From: Funiculus sociatus GB2-C1
Lineage (GTDB): Bacteria > Cyanobacteriota > Cyanobacteriia > Cyanobacteriales > FACHB-T130
Direction: 5' to 3'
Length of the DNA stretch: 64,000 nt
Assembly: GCF_039962115.1 (NCBI RefSeq)
Contig: NZ_JAMPKJ010000024.1
Location: forward strand, 19,061-83,060
Part shown: positions 46,736-55,241 of the stretch, piece after piece
Layout: each line of letters begins with the position of its first letter
How positions within the stretch are numbered: position 1 is the stretch's first letter
Program-made: the position numbers and the translations under genes
Notes under the pieces: generated by a model
What the model saw: only the letters and a program-made list of their open reading frames with translations
The model's database searches: none
What the model was told of the DNA's origin: nothing

Positions 46736-47743
46736 ATGGCAAGTCAGCGCGTTCTCTCTGGAGTTCAACCAACCGGAAATCTGCATTTAGGTAACTATCT
46801 GGGAGCAATTCGCAACTGGGTAGAAGGTCAAAGCCAGTATGAAAATTTTCTCTTTATAGCAGACTTGCACGCAATCACAGCACCGCACGATCCAGCATCG
46901 CTGACAGCTAATACTTACAACCTCGCTGCTGTGTATCTGGCGTGTGGTCTCGATCTAAACCACTCTACTATTTTTGTGCAATCTCACGTCTCAGCGCACA
47001 GCGAGCTGATGTGGCTGCTAAATTGCGTTACGCCGCTTAACTGGCTGCAAGATATGATCCAGTTCAAGGAAAAGGCGGTAAAGCAGGGGGAAAATGTCAA
47101 TACTGGGTTGCTGGATTATCCAGTGTTGATGGCGGCGGATATTTTACTATATCAGGCGGATAAGGTGCCTGTCGGTGAAGACCAGAAGCAGCATTTGGAA
47201 TTGACGCGGGATATTGCTAATCGGTTTAATTATCTGTTTTGTCGGGAAAATCCAGTGCTGAAGTTGCCAAATCCGTTAATTCGCGCTGAGGGTGCGAGGG
47301 TGATGAGTTTGACTGATGGAACTCGCAAGATGTCTAAGTCTGACCCTTCGGATATGAGTCGGATTAATTTGCTGGATACTCCAGAACAAATTCAAAATAA
47401 GATTAAGCGTTGTAAGACTGACTCGGTACGCGGTTTAACGTTTGACGATTCCCAACGTCCGGAAGCACGAAATCTGCTGACTCTCTACACTTTGCTTTCT
47501 GGAAAAACTAAGGAAGAAGTGGCGGCGGAATGTCAGGAGATGGGTTGGGGACAGTTTAAGCCGTTGCTTACAGAAACGACGATTAACGCCTTGAAACCAA
47601 TTCAGGAAAAGTATCACGCGGTGATGGATGACAAGGGTTATCTGGAGTCGGTGTTGCGGGATGGAAGAGAGAAAGCCGAAGCGATCGCATCCTCTACCCT
47701 CTCCCAAGTAAAATCTGCTATGGGTTATTCCTTACCATTGTGA
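46736..47743 (+). CDS. trpS: Tryptophanyl-tRNA synthetase TrpS
   Basis: A 335-residue class Ic aminoacyl-tRNA synthetase from ATG 46736 (a TTG three codons earlier is less likely). It has the HIGH signature GNLHLGNYLGA, ADLHAITAPHDP, VPVGEDQKQHLELTRDIANR for tryptophan and tRNA binding, and the KMSKS loop RKMSKSDPSD. It charges tRNA-Trp with tryptophan, so it is essential. The length and all motifs agree with bacterial TrpS. No leader attenuator or T-box is evident. Confidence 0.97.
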   Translation: MASQRVLSGVQPTGNLHLGNYLGAIRNWVEGQSQYENFLFIADLHAITAPHDPASLTANTYNLAAVYLACGLDLNHSTIFVQSHVSAHSELMWLLNCVTPLNWLQDMIQFKEKAVKQGENVNTGLLDYPVLMAADILLYQADKVPVGEDQKQHLELTRDIANRFNYLFCRENPVLKLPNPLIRAEGARVMSLTDGTRKMSKSDPSDMSRINLLDTPEQIQNKIKRCKTDSVRGLTFDDSQRPEARNLLTLYTLLSGKTKEEVAAECQEMGWGQFKPLLTETTINALKPIQEKYHAVMDDKGYLESVLRDGREKAEAIASSTLSQVKSAMGYSLPL

Positions 47744-47774
47744 GGATAGCAGTTTCGCAACAGTAGTAGAGAAA

Positions 47775-48014
47775 ATGAAAGCCCAAGAAGTGATGGGAAA
47801 TGTTGACGAACACGGTCAACTCTCCTTAGACGCACCCTTAGTAGTGGATAAGCATAGCCGCGTCCGGATAATTGTCTTGTTCCTAGAAGATACAGAGGAA
47901 GATGATGAACCCAAGGAGTCTGTTTTAGAAAGCCTTAACAAGTCGCTTATGGAAGCAAAAGCAGGTAAAACTAAACCAGTTTCTCAACTGTGGGATGACA
48001 TTGATGCTGAGTGA
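47775..48014 (+). CDS. Type II antitoxin-like small protein
   Basis: A 79-residue protein directly before and overlapping a RelE-type toxin gene by 11 bases. It has an N-terminal beta region (GQLSLDAPLVV, RVRIIVLFLED) and an acidic helical tail (ESVLESLNKSLMEAKAG) that could wrap the toxin. No antitoxin family is recognised with certainty. Context is the main argument. It starts 32 bases after trpS. Confidence 0.7.
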   Translation: MKAQEVMGNVDEHGQLSLDAPLVVDKHSRVRIIVLFLEDTEEDDEPKESVLESLNKSLMEAKAGKTKPVSQLWDDIDAE

Positions 48015-48369
48015 GTCATCCTCAGTTGAAGTTAAGTTTACTGATGAATTTGGGCGCAGACTACGCGCCCTTTCCAAAAAGTATCGCCTGATTCGAGATG
48101 ATATTCAGCCTATCATCGAACAACTGCAAACTGGGGACTTTGTGGGCGACTAGATAGCCGGAACAGGCTTTGCAGTTTTCAAGGTGCGAGTCCGCAACAG
48201 CGATATTCAAAAGGGTAAAAGTGCTGGTTATCGGCTAATCTATCAGGTTGAGTCACCCACGAGCGTTCTGCTGCTGCTCATCTACTCTAAGCTGGAACAG
48301 ACAGATGTTTCAGCAGACGATATCCAGTCTGCGATCGCGCAGTTTCAAGAAGGTAGTGGTAATCACTAA
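48004..48369 (+). pseudogene. RelE/ParE-type toxin interrupted by an in-frame TAG
   Basis: A single frame from ATG 48004 encodes about 121 residues with the RelE-type pattern VKFTDEFGRRLRALSKKYRL, GKSAGYRLIYQVESPTSVLL and LLLIYSKLEQTD. A TAG at 48151-48153 splits it after GDFVGD, where the family typically has D-Q-I (CAG for Gln to TAG by one base). The second half, from IAGTGFAVFKVRVRNSD on, is otherwise intact. The toxin is therefore probably inactive; the antitoxin is intact. Confidence 0.85.
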
Positions 48370-48482
48370 AAGAATCCAGGCGATTGGATTGAAGGATGAA
48401 GGACAGCTGAAATTTTACAATTCTTACAGCACAATTCACACTCTCTTTATCCTTCATAATCCATACTTAACAAAAAAACCAA

Positions 48483-49466
48483 ATGCCTACCATCGAAAAC
48501 TCAATGCTGTTTAAATCTTTCCGTAGCGCTGCTGAAGCTGGTGAATTTCTGATTACCGCAGAGGTCGCACCCCCCAAAGGCGGGAATCCAGTCCACATGG
48601 TGGAAATGGCGCAAACCCTTAAAGGTAGGGTTCATGCGGTTAATATTACTGATGGCAGTCGGGCGGTGTTGCGGATGTGTCCGATGGCGGCTAGTGTAAT
48701 TTTATTGCAGCACGGAATCGAGCCGATTTGTCAGATGGCTTGTCGCGATCGCAACCGCATCGGACTGCAAGGCGATCTCATGGGCGCTCATGCTCTCGGT
48801 ATCCGGAATATTTTAGCGCTAACAGGCGATCCTGTGAAAGCAGGCGATCATACTGATGCCAAGAGTGTATTTGATCTGGAATCTGTGCGGTTGCTGGGTT
48901 TAATTAAAAAAATGAATCTCGGTTTCGACTGGAACGACAAACCCCTCACAGATGGTGCTACAGATTTATTTGCTGGTGCTGCTGTTGACCCCCAGCTGGC
49001 AAGTTGGTCAGGATTGCAAAGCCGATTTGAACGTAAACTAGAAGCTGGAGCGCAATACTTCCAAAGCCAGCTGATTTGCGATTTTGACCGTTTGGAAAAA
49101 TTTATGGACAAAATTGCTGCTGGCTGCGGTAAGCCAATTATGGCGGGAATTTTTCTGCTAAAGTCTGCCAAAAATGCCGAATTTATTAATCGCTGCGTAC
49201 CTGGTGTCAATATTCCCCAAGACATCATCGACCGTTTAGCAGCAGCAGACGATCCGTTGCAAGAAGGGATGGCGATCGCAGCTGAACAAGTCAAATTGGC
49301 TAGTCAACTCTGCCAAGGTGTTCATATGATGGCTGTAAAGCGGGAAGATTTGATTCCCGAAATTCTGGATATGGCTGGAATTCCACCGCTAAACCAGTTA
49401 GTGTCAGCAGGAACAGAAGATGAACGCACAAACAATAAAGCAACTGCCGATTCCGTCGCACTTTGA
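48483..49466 (+). CDS. Methylenetetrahydrofolate reductase-like protein
   Basis: A 327-residue MetF-family TIM-barrel protein: ITAEVAPPKGGNPVHMVEMA, VNITDGSRAVLRMCPMAA, CRDRNRIGLQGDLMGAHALG, ILALTGDPVKAGDH and CDFDRLEKFMDKIAAG. MetF reduces 5,10-methylene-THF to 5-methyl-THF, the methyl donor for methionine; this subgroup is common in cyanobacteria and distinct from enteric MetF, with its electron donor uncertain. The 3' end overlaps the next gene by 47 bases, so the two are coupled. Confidence 0.85.
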   Translation: MPTIENSMLFKSFRSAAEAGEFLITAEVAPPKGGNPVHMVEMAQTLKGRVHAVNITDGSRAVLRMCPMAASVILLQHGIEPICQMACRDRNRIGLQGDLMGAHALGIRNILALTGDPVKAGDHTDAKSVFDLESVRLLGLIKKMNLGFDWNDKPLTDGATDLFAGAAVDPQLASWSGLQSRFERKLEAGAQYFQSQLICDFDRLEKFMDKIAAGCGKPIMAGIFLLKSAKNAEFINRCVPGVNIPQDIIDRLAAADDPLQEGMAIAAEQVKLASQLCQGVHMMAVKREDLIPEILDMAGIPPLNQLVSAGTEDERTNNKATADSVAL

Positions 49467-50442
49467 TGCTAAAAAGGTGGGAGAAGTTTGGCGAGTGCCA
49501 TATCAACAACGGGCAGAAGACGCGAGGAATTGGGCAAAAAAGCACGATATTCCTCCATCTAGCGAGGATAAAACTCGCCTTTGCCTGTTGTTGATTGATG
49601 TGCAGAATACATTTTGCATCCCCGACTTTGAATTATTTGTCACGGGTGCGGTTAATGATAATGTGCGGTTGTGCGAATTCATCTATCGGAATTTGGGGAA
49701 GATTAGCGCGATCGCACCCACAATGGATACTCACACCGCCATCCAAATCTTCCACCCCATCTTCTGGATTAACGACGCTGGAGAACATCCCACCCCCGCC
49801 GCCACGATGATTACACCGGAAGATATCCAGCAAGGCATCTGGAAGGTCAACCCAACAGTTGCCGGAATTGTCGGTGCAGATTACTCTAATCTTGTTTCAC
49901 ATTCTTTGCATTATGTCAAGCATTTGAGTGAAAAAGGCAAATATCCGCTAACCGTATGGCCTTATCATTCCATGTTGGGCGGTATTGGTCACGCCTTGGT
50001 TTCTGCGGTAGAAGAGGCGTTGCTTTTTCACTGCATTGCGAGGAATAGCCAAACGCGGTTTGAGGTAAAGGGAGACAATCCTTTAACTGAAAACTATTCT
50101 GTCTTGCGTGCGGAAGTATTAGAAGGAGTGAATGGAAACTCTATCGCCCAGAAGAATACAAAATTCATCGAGTATCTGCTAGAATTTGATGCTGTAATAA
50201 TTGCTGGACAAGCAAAAAGTCATTGCGTTGCCTGGACAATTGATGATTTATTGACAGAAATTAAAGCAAAAGATGCCAGTCTTACTGAAAAAGTTTATCT
50301 ATTGGAAGATTGCACATCGCCCGTTGTGGTGCCGGGAATAGTGGATTATACAGAACAAGCTGATGAGGCTTTTGCCAGATTTGCGGCGGCGGGAATGCAC
50401 CTAATTAAGTCAACTGAACCTCTGGAAATTGGTAATCTATAG
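49420..50442 (+). CDS. Isochorismatase-family cysteine hydrolase
   Basis: A 340-residue protein with an isochorismatase/nicotinamidase core: the catalytic Asp in LLLIDVQNTFCIPDFELFV, a HIS-type VSHSLHYVKHL region, GGIGHALV and the nucleophile-type GQAKSHCVAWTIDDLL (Cys). It lacks a clear match to known nicotinamidase or isochorismatase substrate motifs, so the hydrolysed bond is not known. The start ATG 49420 overlaps the MetF-like gene, which indicates a joint operon. It is longer than typical isochorismatases (about 200), with about 60 extra N-terminal residues. Confidence 0.82.
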   Translation: MNAQTIKQLPIPSHFDAKKVGEVWRVPYQQRAEDARNWAKKHDIPPSSEDKTRLCLLLIDVQNTFCIPDFELFVTGAVNDNVRLCEFIYRNLGKISAIAPTMDTHTAIQIFHPIFWINDAGEHPTPAATMITPEDIQQGIWKVNPTVAGIVGADYSNLVSHSLHYVKHLSEKGKYPLTVWPYHSMLGGIGHALVSAVEEALLFHCIARNSQTRFEVKGDNPLTENYSVLRAEVLEGVNGNSIAQKNTKFIEYLLEFDAVIIAGQAKSHCVAWTIDDLLTEIKAKDASLTEKVYLLEDCTSPVVVPGIVDYTEQADEAFARFAAAGMHLIKSTEPLEIGNL

Positions 50443-50478
50443 TGCCAAATAATATTATGAGGCACCGCATTGTAAAAA

Positions 50479-50501
50479 TTCCCAGTCAGAGACAGGGAAG
50501 G
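50479..50501. repeat. Dispersed palindromic element, copy 3
   Basis: TTCCCAGTCAGAGACAGGGAAGG matches the element after cupA (10981). It lies 40 bases past the isochorismatase gene and just before the AAA ATPase gene, whose likely ribosome binding site overlaps the downstream GGAAGGAG. Confidence 0.7.
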
Positions 50502-50521
50502 AGTATAAGGAATAAAAACGA

Positions 50522-51865
50522 ATGACTAGCAGTAATGATGCGATCGCGTCCCTCCGAGAGGCTTTAAAATTTTCTCCCGATAACGTACCTTTACGGCAAC
50601 ATTTGGCAGAAACTCTGTTAAGTTTGGGACAACCAGAGGAAGCCGAACAAGAGTATCGCCAAGCCTTAGTTTTGTCACCTGAAAATCAGCAGCTAAAATT
50701 AGGTTTAGCTCGGGCTTTCTACCAACAAGGAAAGTATACCCAAGCGTTGGTAATTGTGGAAGATCAAATTAAGCGCTTGGATTGTCCGGCGGGTGCTTTT
50801 TTACTTCATGCGCGTCTTCTCTTGAACGCGGGTGCAGTGGAACAAGCTGTCCGTCAGTACCGCCGAGCCGTTGAAACCGATCCTGCTGTCAAAGATGCTG
50901 ATTTTGCCGAAAGGTTGGGAATTGGGGCAGAGGAGGACGTGCAAGAGGTCGTAGACGGCAAAATTCGGGCAGGGTTGGGAGACTTTTCGACTTTGGAAGA
51001 TACCCAAGTCGAAAAACCTGCGATCGCATTCCCAGATGTTGGCGGTATGGAAGCGGTCAAAGACGAAATTCGCCTGAAAATTATTTATCCGCTCAAACAG
51101 CCGGAACTGTACAAAGCTTACGGCAAGGCAATTGGGGGCGGAATTTTGATGTACGGCCCTCCGGGTTGCGGTAAAACTTACCTTGCCCGTGCCACAGCTG
51201 GCGAAATTAACTCTGGTTTCCTTTCTGTAGGCATCAACGATGTATTAGATATGTGGTTGGGCAACAGCGAACGCAATTTGCACGACCTTTTTGAACAAGC
51301 CAGACGCAACCAACCTTGTGTATTATTTTTTGACGAAGTTGATGCTTTAGCTGCCAGTCGTGCGGACTTGCGACAAAATTCTAGCCGCATGGTAATTAAC
51401 CAATTTCTATCAGAATTAGACGGCGTGAGGAGTTCTAATGAAGGGGTATTAATTTTAGCGGCAACTAATGCACCTTGGCACTTAGATTCAGCCTTTCGCC
51501 GTCCGGGACGCTTTGACCGCATAGTATTTGTACCACCCCCTGATGCTGAAGCAAGGGCGGCAATTTTGCGCTTGTTGTGTCGAGGTAAGCCAGTGGAAGA
51601 TATCGACTACGACCATTTAGCGAAGAAAACTGAGAATTTTTCCGGCGCAGACTTAATGGCAGTTGTCGATGTGGCAATAGAAAAGAAGTTAGCTGAAGCG
51701 ATGAAAGTCGGTATCCCAAAGCCACTAACTACCAAAGATTTAGCATCGGCTGCGGGAGGAGTGAAACCTTCGACAAAAGAATGGTTTTCGACTGCTCGGA
51801 ACTATGCCTTATATGCTAATGAGGGCGGATTGTACGACGACATCCTTAAATATATGAAATTCTGA
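50522..51865 (+). CDS. TPR-fused AAA ATPase
   Basis: A 447-residue protein. TPR repeats at about 8-130 (ALKFSPDNVPLRQHLAETLL, AEQEYRQALVLSPEN). An AAA module from about 170: Walker A GPPGCGKT (211-218), Walker B VLFFDEVDALAASR, sensor ILAATNAPWHLDSAF and RRPGRFDRIVF arginine finger region, then the lid GADLMAVVDVAIEKKL. It resembles the CDC48/FtsH-type AAA unfoldases without a protease domain. It is the first of three contiguous genes, and its stop overlaps the start of the following TPR gene (TGATG). Its role is not known, but a TPR adaptor to other TPR membrane proteins is plausible. Confidence 0.88.
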   Translation: MTSSNDAIASLREALKFSPDNVPLRQHLAETLLSLGQPEEAEQEYRQALVLSPENQQLKLGLARAFYQQGKYTQALVIVEDQIKRLDCPAGAFLLHARLLLNAGAVEQAVRQYRRAVETDPAVKDADFAERLGIGAEEDVQEVVDGKIRAGLGDFSTLEDTQVEKPAIAFPDVGGMEAVKDEIRLKIIYPLKQPELYKAYGKAIGGGILMYGPPGCGKTYLARATAGEINSGFLSVGINDVLDMWLGNSERNLHDLFEQARRNQPCVLFFDEVDALAASRADLRQNSSRMVINQFLSELDGVRSSNEGVLILAATNAPWHLDSAFRRPGRFDRIVFVPPPDAEARAAILRLLCRGKPVEDIDYDHLAKKTENFSGADLMAVVDVAIEKKLAEAMKVGIPKPLTTKDLASAAGGVKPSTKEWFSTARNYALYANEGGLYDDILKYMKF

Positions 51866-53121
51866 TGGGCGTACACTTAGATCGGGCCGAACTTCTCATG
51901 GCTCAATCGCGTTATGAGATGGCGGCGCAGGAATTGCAGCAGGAATTAGCAGTCGATCCAGATAGCGCCCAGGCTTATGCGTGGCTAGGTTGGTGCTTGA
52001 GGTTTCTCAAGAAGTACGAGGAAGCAATAAAAGAAGCTGAGCAAGCAATTAAGCTGGCACCAGATTGGGAGGATGGTTATTACGTTCTGGGTTGGATTCT
52101 CTGCGATCGCAATCAGCTTCTGGAAGCTGAGAACGCAACCAAAGAGGCAATTCGCCTAAATCCTGAAAATACCAACCATTTCATCCTACTATCAAACATT
52201 CGAGTTAAACAAAAGCGATGGCAGGAGGCACTAGAAGCAGCGACGCAGGGGCTTAACATAGACCCAGAGAATGCTGACTGTTTGAATAACAAAGGGATTG
52301 CCCTATTCGAGTTGGGTCGAACAGAGGAGGCGATCGCTACGACTAAGCAAGCGATCGCTCTTGACCCGGAGAATTTTAGCAACTACAACAACTTGGGATG
52401 GATGATATTGAACCGGGAAGGAAGCCCGACGAAAGCTTGGGAGTATTTCCGCCAAGCACTCCGACTCAACCCCAATTTTGAATCTGCACAGGATGGACTC
52501 ATCCAAGCGATCAAGTTAAAAAACCCACTATACAGACTAGTTTACAGGTGTTTAATATTCCCGTACCGCCGTTTACAACTAGGCAGATTTTTGAGCGGGA
52601 AAGCTTTGTTGGGCTTCTTTGCCTGCTTGTGTTTGGCATTCCGTATATTGCTGAATCTTGCTGCAACTAATCCCAATCATTTGATTTGGCTAGCGCTGAT
52701 TGTTTTGTTTTGGTTAATCTTTTTGCCTTGGTTTGTAGACCTCTTTATAACCCTATTACTCCAACTGAAGTTTAAGCAATCCTATTGGCTCACGACTTTA
52801 GTTTGGGCAATACTAAGCGCATTTTATTTGTGGTTAATGACCGGAAATTCTAAAACTCTGTTTGCTCCCGTTTTATTCGGATTGTTGCTTCTGCCTGTAT
52901 CGGCAACGTTCCGATCTTCAGCGGGGTGGCACAGCAGCCTCATGGTGGGATATACAACCATCATGGCGTTAGTTGGGCTGGCAGGGCTAGTTCTTCCATT
53001 ACCAGGGCTACCTTTTGTAAGTGTTGACGTTTGGTTCTGGTTAACTTGGTTAATCGTTCTCGCTTTTGGAACGCTTTTTTCCTTCTTTTTCATCTGGAGA
53101 AGCTCTCCTAAGTTAAGGTAG
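51865..53121 (+). CDS. TPR-membrane protein, paralogue A
   Basis: A 418-residue protein. TPR repeats at about 1-220 (MGVHLDRAELLMAQSRYEMA, AYAWLGWCLRFLKKYEEAIK, ALDPENFSNYNNLGWMIL). Then about five transmembrane segments (LLGFFACLCLAFRILLN, LIWLALIVLFWLIFLPWF, LAFGTLFSFFFIWR). It starts with ATG overlapping the AAA stop (TGATG), so the two are translationally coupled. The AAA gene also begins with TPRs, so the pair could form a membrane complex. It is paralogous to 53213. Confidence 0.82.
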   Translation: MGVHLDRAELLMAQSRYEMAAQELQQELAVDPDSAQAYAWLGWCLRFLKKYEEAIKEAEQAIKLAPDWEDGYYVLGWILCDRNQLLEAENATKEAIRLNPENTNHFILLSNIRVKQKRWQEALEAATQGLNIDPENADCLNNKGIALFELGRTEEAIATTKQAIALDPENFSNYNNLGWMILNREGSPTKAWEYFRQALRLNPNFESAQDGLIQAIKLKNPLYRLVYRCLIFPYRRLQLGRFLSGKALLGFFACLCLAFRILLNLAATNPNHLIWLALIVLFWLIFLPWFVDLFITLLLQLKFKQSYWLTTLVWAILSAFYLWLMTGNSKTLFAPVLFGLLLLPVSATFRSSAGWHSSLMVGYTTIMALVGLAGLVLPLPGLPFVSVDVWFWLTWLIVLAFGTLFSFFFIWRSSPKLR

Positions 53122-53213
53122 TGCCTGAAGAATGGTTTTCGACTGCTCGGAACTATGCCTTGTATGCTAATGAGAGCGGATTGGACGAGATCCTCAAATA
53201 TATGAAAATCTGA
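53121..53213 (+). pseudogene. Remnant of a duplicated AAA gene 3' end
   Basis: Translating from GTG 53121 gives PEEWFSTARNYALYANESGL and DEILKYMKI with a stop. It matches the C-terminus of the AAA protein (KEWFSTARNYALYANEGGLY, DDILKYMKF). The stop again overlaps the ATG of the next TPR gene (TGATG). It is the scar of a tandem duplication that included the AAA tail plus the TPR gene. Confidence 0.9.
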
Positions 53214-54475
53214 TGGGCGTACACTTAGAACGGGCGCAATTGCTAATTGGGCAATCCCGGTACGAAATGGCAGAGAAGGAACTGCGACAGGAGTTAACCC
53301 AGTCGCCCGATAGCGCGATCGCGCACGCTCTTTTAGGCTTGTGCTTGAGTTACCGCCAGAAGCACCAGGAAGCAACACAAGAAGCTCAGCTCGCAATTGG
53401 GCTGGCTCCTGATTGGGCGTATGCTCATTACATCTTGGCGTACATTTTATGCGATCGCGAGCATCTCAGAGATGCTGAAATATCGCTAGCTGAGGCGATC
53501 CGAATTGACCCGGCAAACTCAGGTTACTTCGCCTTGCGAGCGCGCATTCGATACAACCAAAGACTTTGGCAGCAAGCCTTAAATGCGGCGCAGCAAGGCT
53601 TAGCTATTGACCCGGAAGACGTGGAATGCTTAAATTACCACGCCCTCGCCTTGTCGCAGCTAGGACGCACACAGGAAGCTAAGACAGCCATTGAGGATGC
53701 GATCGCTAAAGACCCAGAAAATGCCTCCAGCTACGCTAGTTTAGGCTGGATACTTCTGACGCAGGGAAAAAACCCTAACAAAGCTTCCGAAAGTTTCCGC
53801 GAAGCACTGCGACTCAATCCTACATTTGAATGGGCTAGGCAGGGAATTGTCGAGGCGATGAAAGCCAAAAATCCCATTTACAGGGTAATGTTGCGATACT
53901 TTCTCTTTTGCTCTCGATTAGATAATCGCCCTAGATTGCTCTTCAGTATTGGCTTATATTTTGTCTTCCGCTTGTTAGTAGGTGGACTCGCCGTCGCTAA
54001 CTTAAATCCATTACTATGGTTAATAGGTATTGCCTACATTTCATTTGTAGTTCTGACCTGGATTGCTGACCCTCTCTTCACCCTGTTACTAAGATTTGAT
54101 AAATTCGGAAGATTAATCCTTTCCGAAGAAGAGATTAACAAATCGAACTTATTTGGCGGATTGTCGCTTTGCATCATAATTGCTGTTGCTGCTTGGTTTA
54201 CTACGAAAAACCCCAATGTTTTAGCAGCAGCAATCTCCTTAATATGGTTCTTACTACCAGTCTCGGCGACCTTACAATGTCCGGCGGGAAGCGCGAGAAA
54301 ATTTATGACAATTTACACAATTATTTTAGCGATCGCATGGCTAATGATCGTAGTTTTACAGCTTTTAGAAGACCCTAGCATATTAACAACAATTTTCTTT
54401 AGCGTTTTCTTCCTGGGAGGGCTGCTTTCCACCTGGGTTGCGAATGCACTAATGGGAGTTAAACAAAACAAATAA
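53213..54475 (+). CDS. TPR-membrane protein, paralogue B
   Basis: A 420-residue paralogue of the preceding gene: MGVHLERAQLLIGQSRYEMA, TPR repeats (ALLGLCLSYRQKHQEATQEA, YASLGWILLTQGKNPNKASE), then several transmembrane segments (LLFSIGLYFVFRLLVGGLAV, LLWLIGIAYISFVVLTWIAD). Compared with paralogue A the TPR part is clearly alike and the membrane part is much more diverged. The remnant before it shows how the duplication arose. It overlaps none of the convergent gene (five bases apart). Confidence 0.82.
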   Translation: MGVHLERAQLLIGQSRYEMAEKELRQELTQSPDSAIAHALLGLCLSYRQKHQEATQEAQLAIGLAPDWAYAHYILAYILCDREHLRDAEISLAEAIRIDPANSGYFALRARIRYNQRLWQQALNAAQQGLAIDPEDVECLNYHALALSQLGRTQEAKTAIEDAIAKDPENASSYASLGWILLTQGKNPNKASESFREALRLNPTFEWARQGIVEAMKAKNPIYRVMLRYFLFCSRLDNRPRLLFSIGLYFVFRLLVGGLAVANLNPLLWLIGIAYISFVVLTWIADPLFTLLLRFDKFGRLILSEEEINKSNLFGGLSLCIIIAVAAWFTTKNPNVLAAAISLIWFLLPVSATLQCPAGSARKFMTIYTIILAIAWLMIVVLQLLEDPSILTTIFFSVFFLGGLLSTWVANALMGVKQNK

Positions 54476-54479
54476 TCGA

Positions 54480-55094
54480 TTATGACCAAACTTCCGTCAA
54501 ATCTAAGACAAACCCTGGTAAAACATCTTCCCCTGACAAAGTAGTAGGATTATCCAACACTTCCACATCCTGACCTTGCCTATATATCTCGACCTTCTGA
54601 TTCTTTCGGTCAATCAACCAGCCTAAACGAGCCTGATTATCCATATATTCCCTCATTTTGGCTCGTAGCGGTTCCATATTGTCATTTTTAGAACGTAGTT
54701 CTAGAACAAAATCAGGACACAGAGGGGCGAAGCCTTCTTGTTGTTCTCTTGTAAGTGCGTCCCATCTATCTTGACGTACCCAAGCAGCATCAGGAGAACG
54801 ATCCGCACCGTTGGGGAGGTGAAAACCAGTAGAAGAGTTGAACGTCTTACCAAGTTTAGTCTGACGGTTCCACAACCAGAGTTTTCCTTCAATGTCTGAG
54901 TTTCTATTTCCTCTGATGCTTCCAGTTGGAGGCATAATAATTAATTCTCCTGTAGCTGTGCGTTCTAGTTGTAAATCTTGGTTAACAACACACAACTCAA
55001 CGAACTGATCGTGAGTAACCGTAAGTGTTAATGTTGGTGGGATATTGATTGGAATGGGATGCGCGAGACGAACTTGTGTCATTGTAGTGTCCAT
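54480..55094 (-). CDS. Uma2-family endonuclease-like protein
   Basis: About 204 residues from ATG 55094 (MDTTMTQVRLAHPIPIN); a farther upstream start is possible but the added 22 residues are not family-like. It has the Uma2 pattern: TVTHDQFVELC, RTATGELIIMPPTGSIRG, RSPDAAWV (catalytic Asp), PDFVLELRSKND (E-x-K-like), GWLIDRKNQKVEIYR. Uma2 proteins are restriction-endonuclease-like and numerous in cyanobacteria; their role is unknown. It converges with the TPR gene. Confidence 0.88.
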   Translation of the reverse strand: MDTTMTQVRLAHPIPINIPPTLTLTVTHDQFVELCVVNQDLQLERTATGELIIMPPTGSIRGNRNSDIEGKLWLWNRQTKLGKTFNSSTGFHLPNGADRSPDAAWVRQDRWDALTREQQEGFAPLCPDFVLELRSKNDNMEPLRAKMREYMDNQARLGWLIDRKNQKVEIYRQGQDVEVLDNPTTLSGEDVLPGFVLDLTEVWS

Positions 55095-55241
55095 GTGCCT
55101 ACATAGCAGCAGATTGGTAGTATTGGGGACTAGAGCGTAACTTAGTATTAGGTCGCACAACAGGATACATTGTTATTCCCAATTGATGTTAGATTTTGCG
55201 GAAGCCCAGACACTCCTTCGCCCCCGCAAAATCCAAAATTG

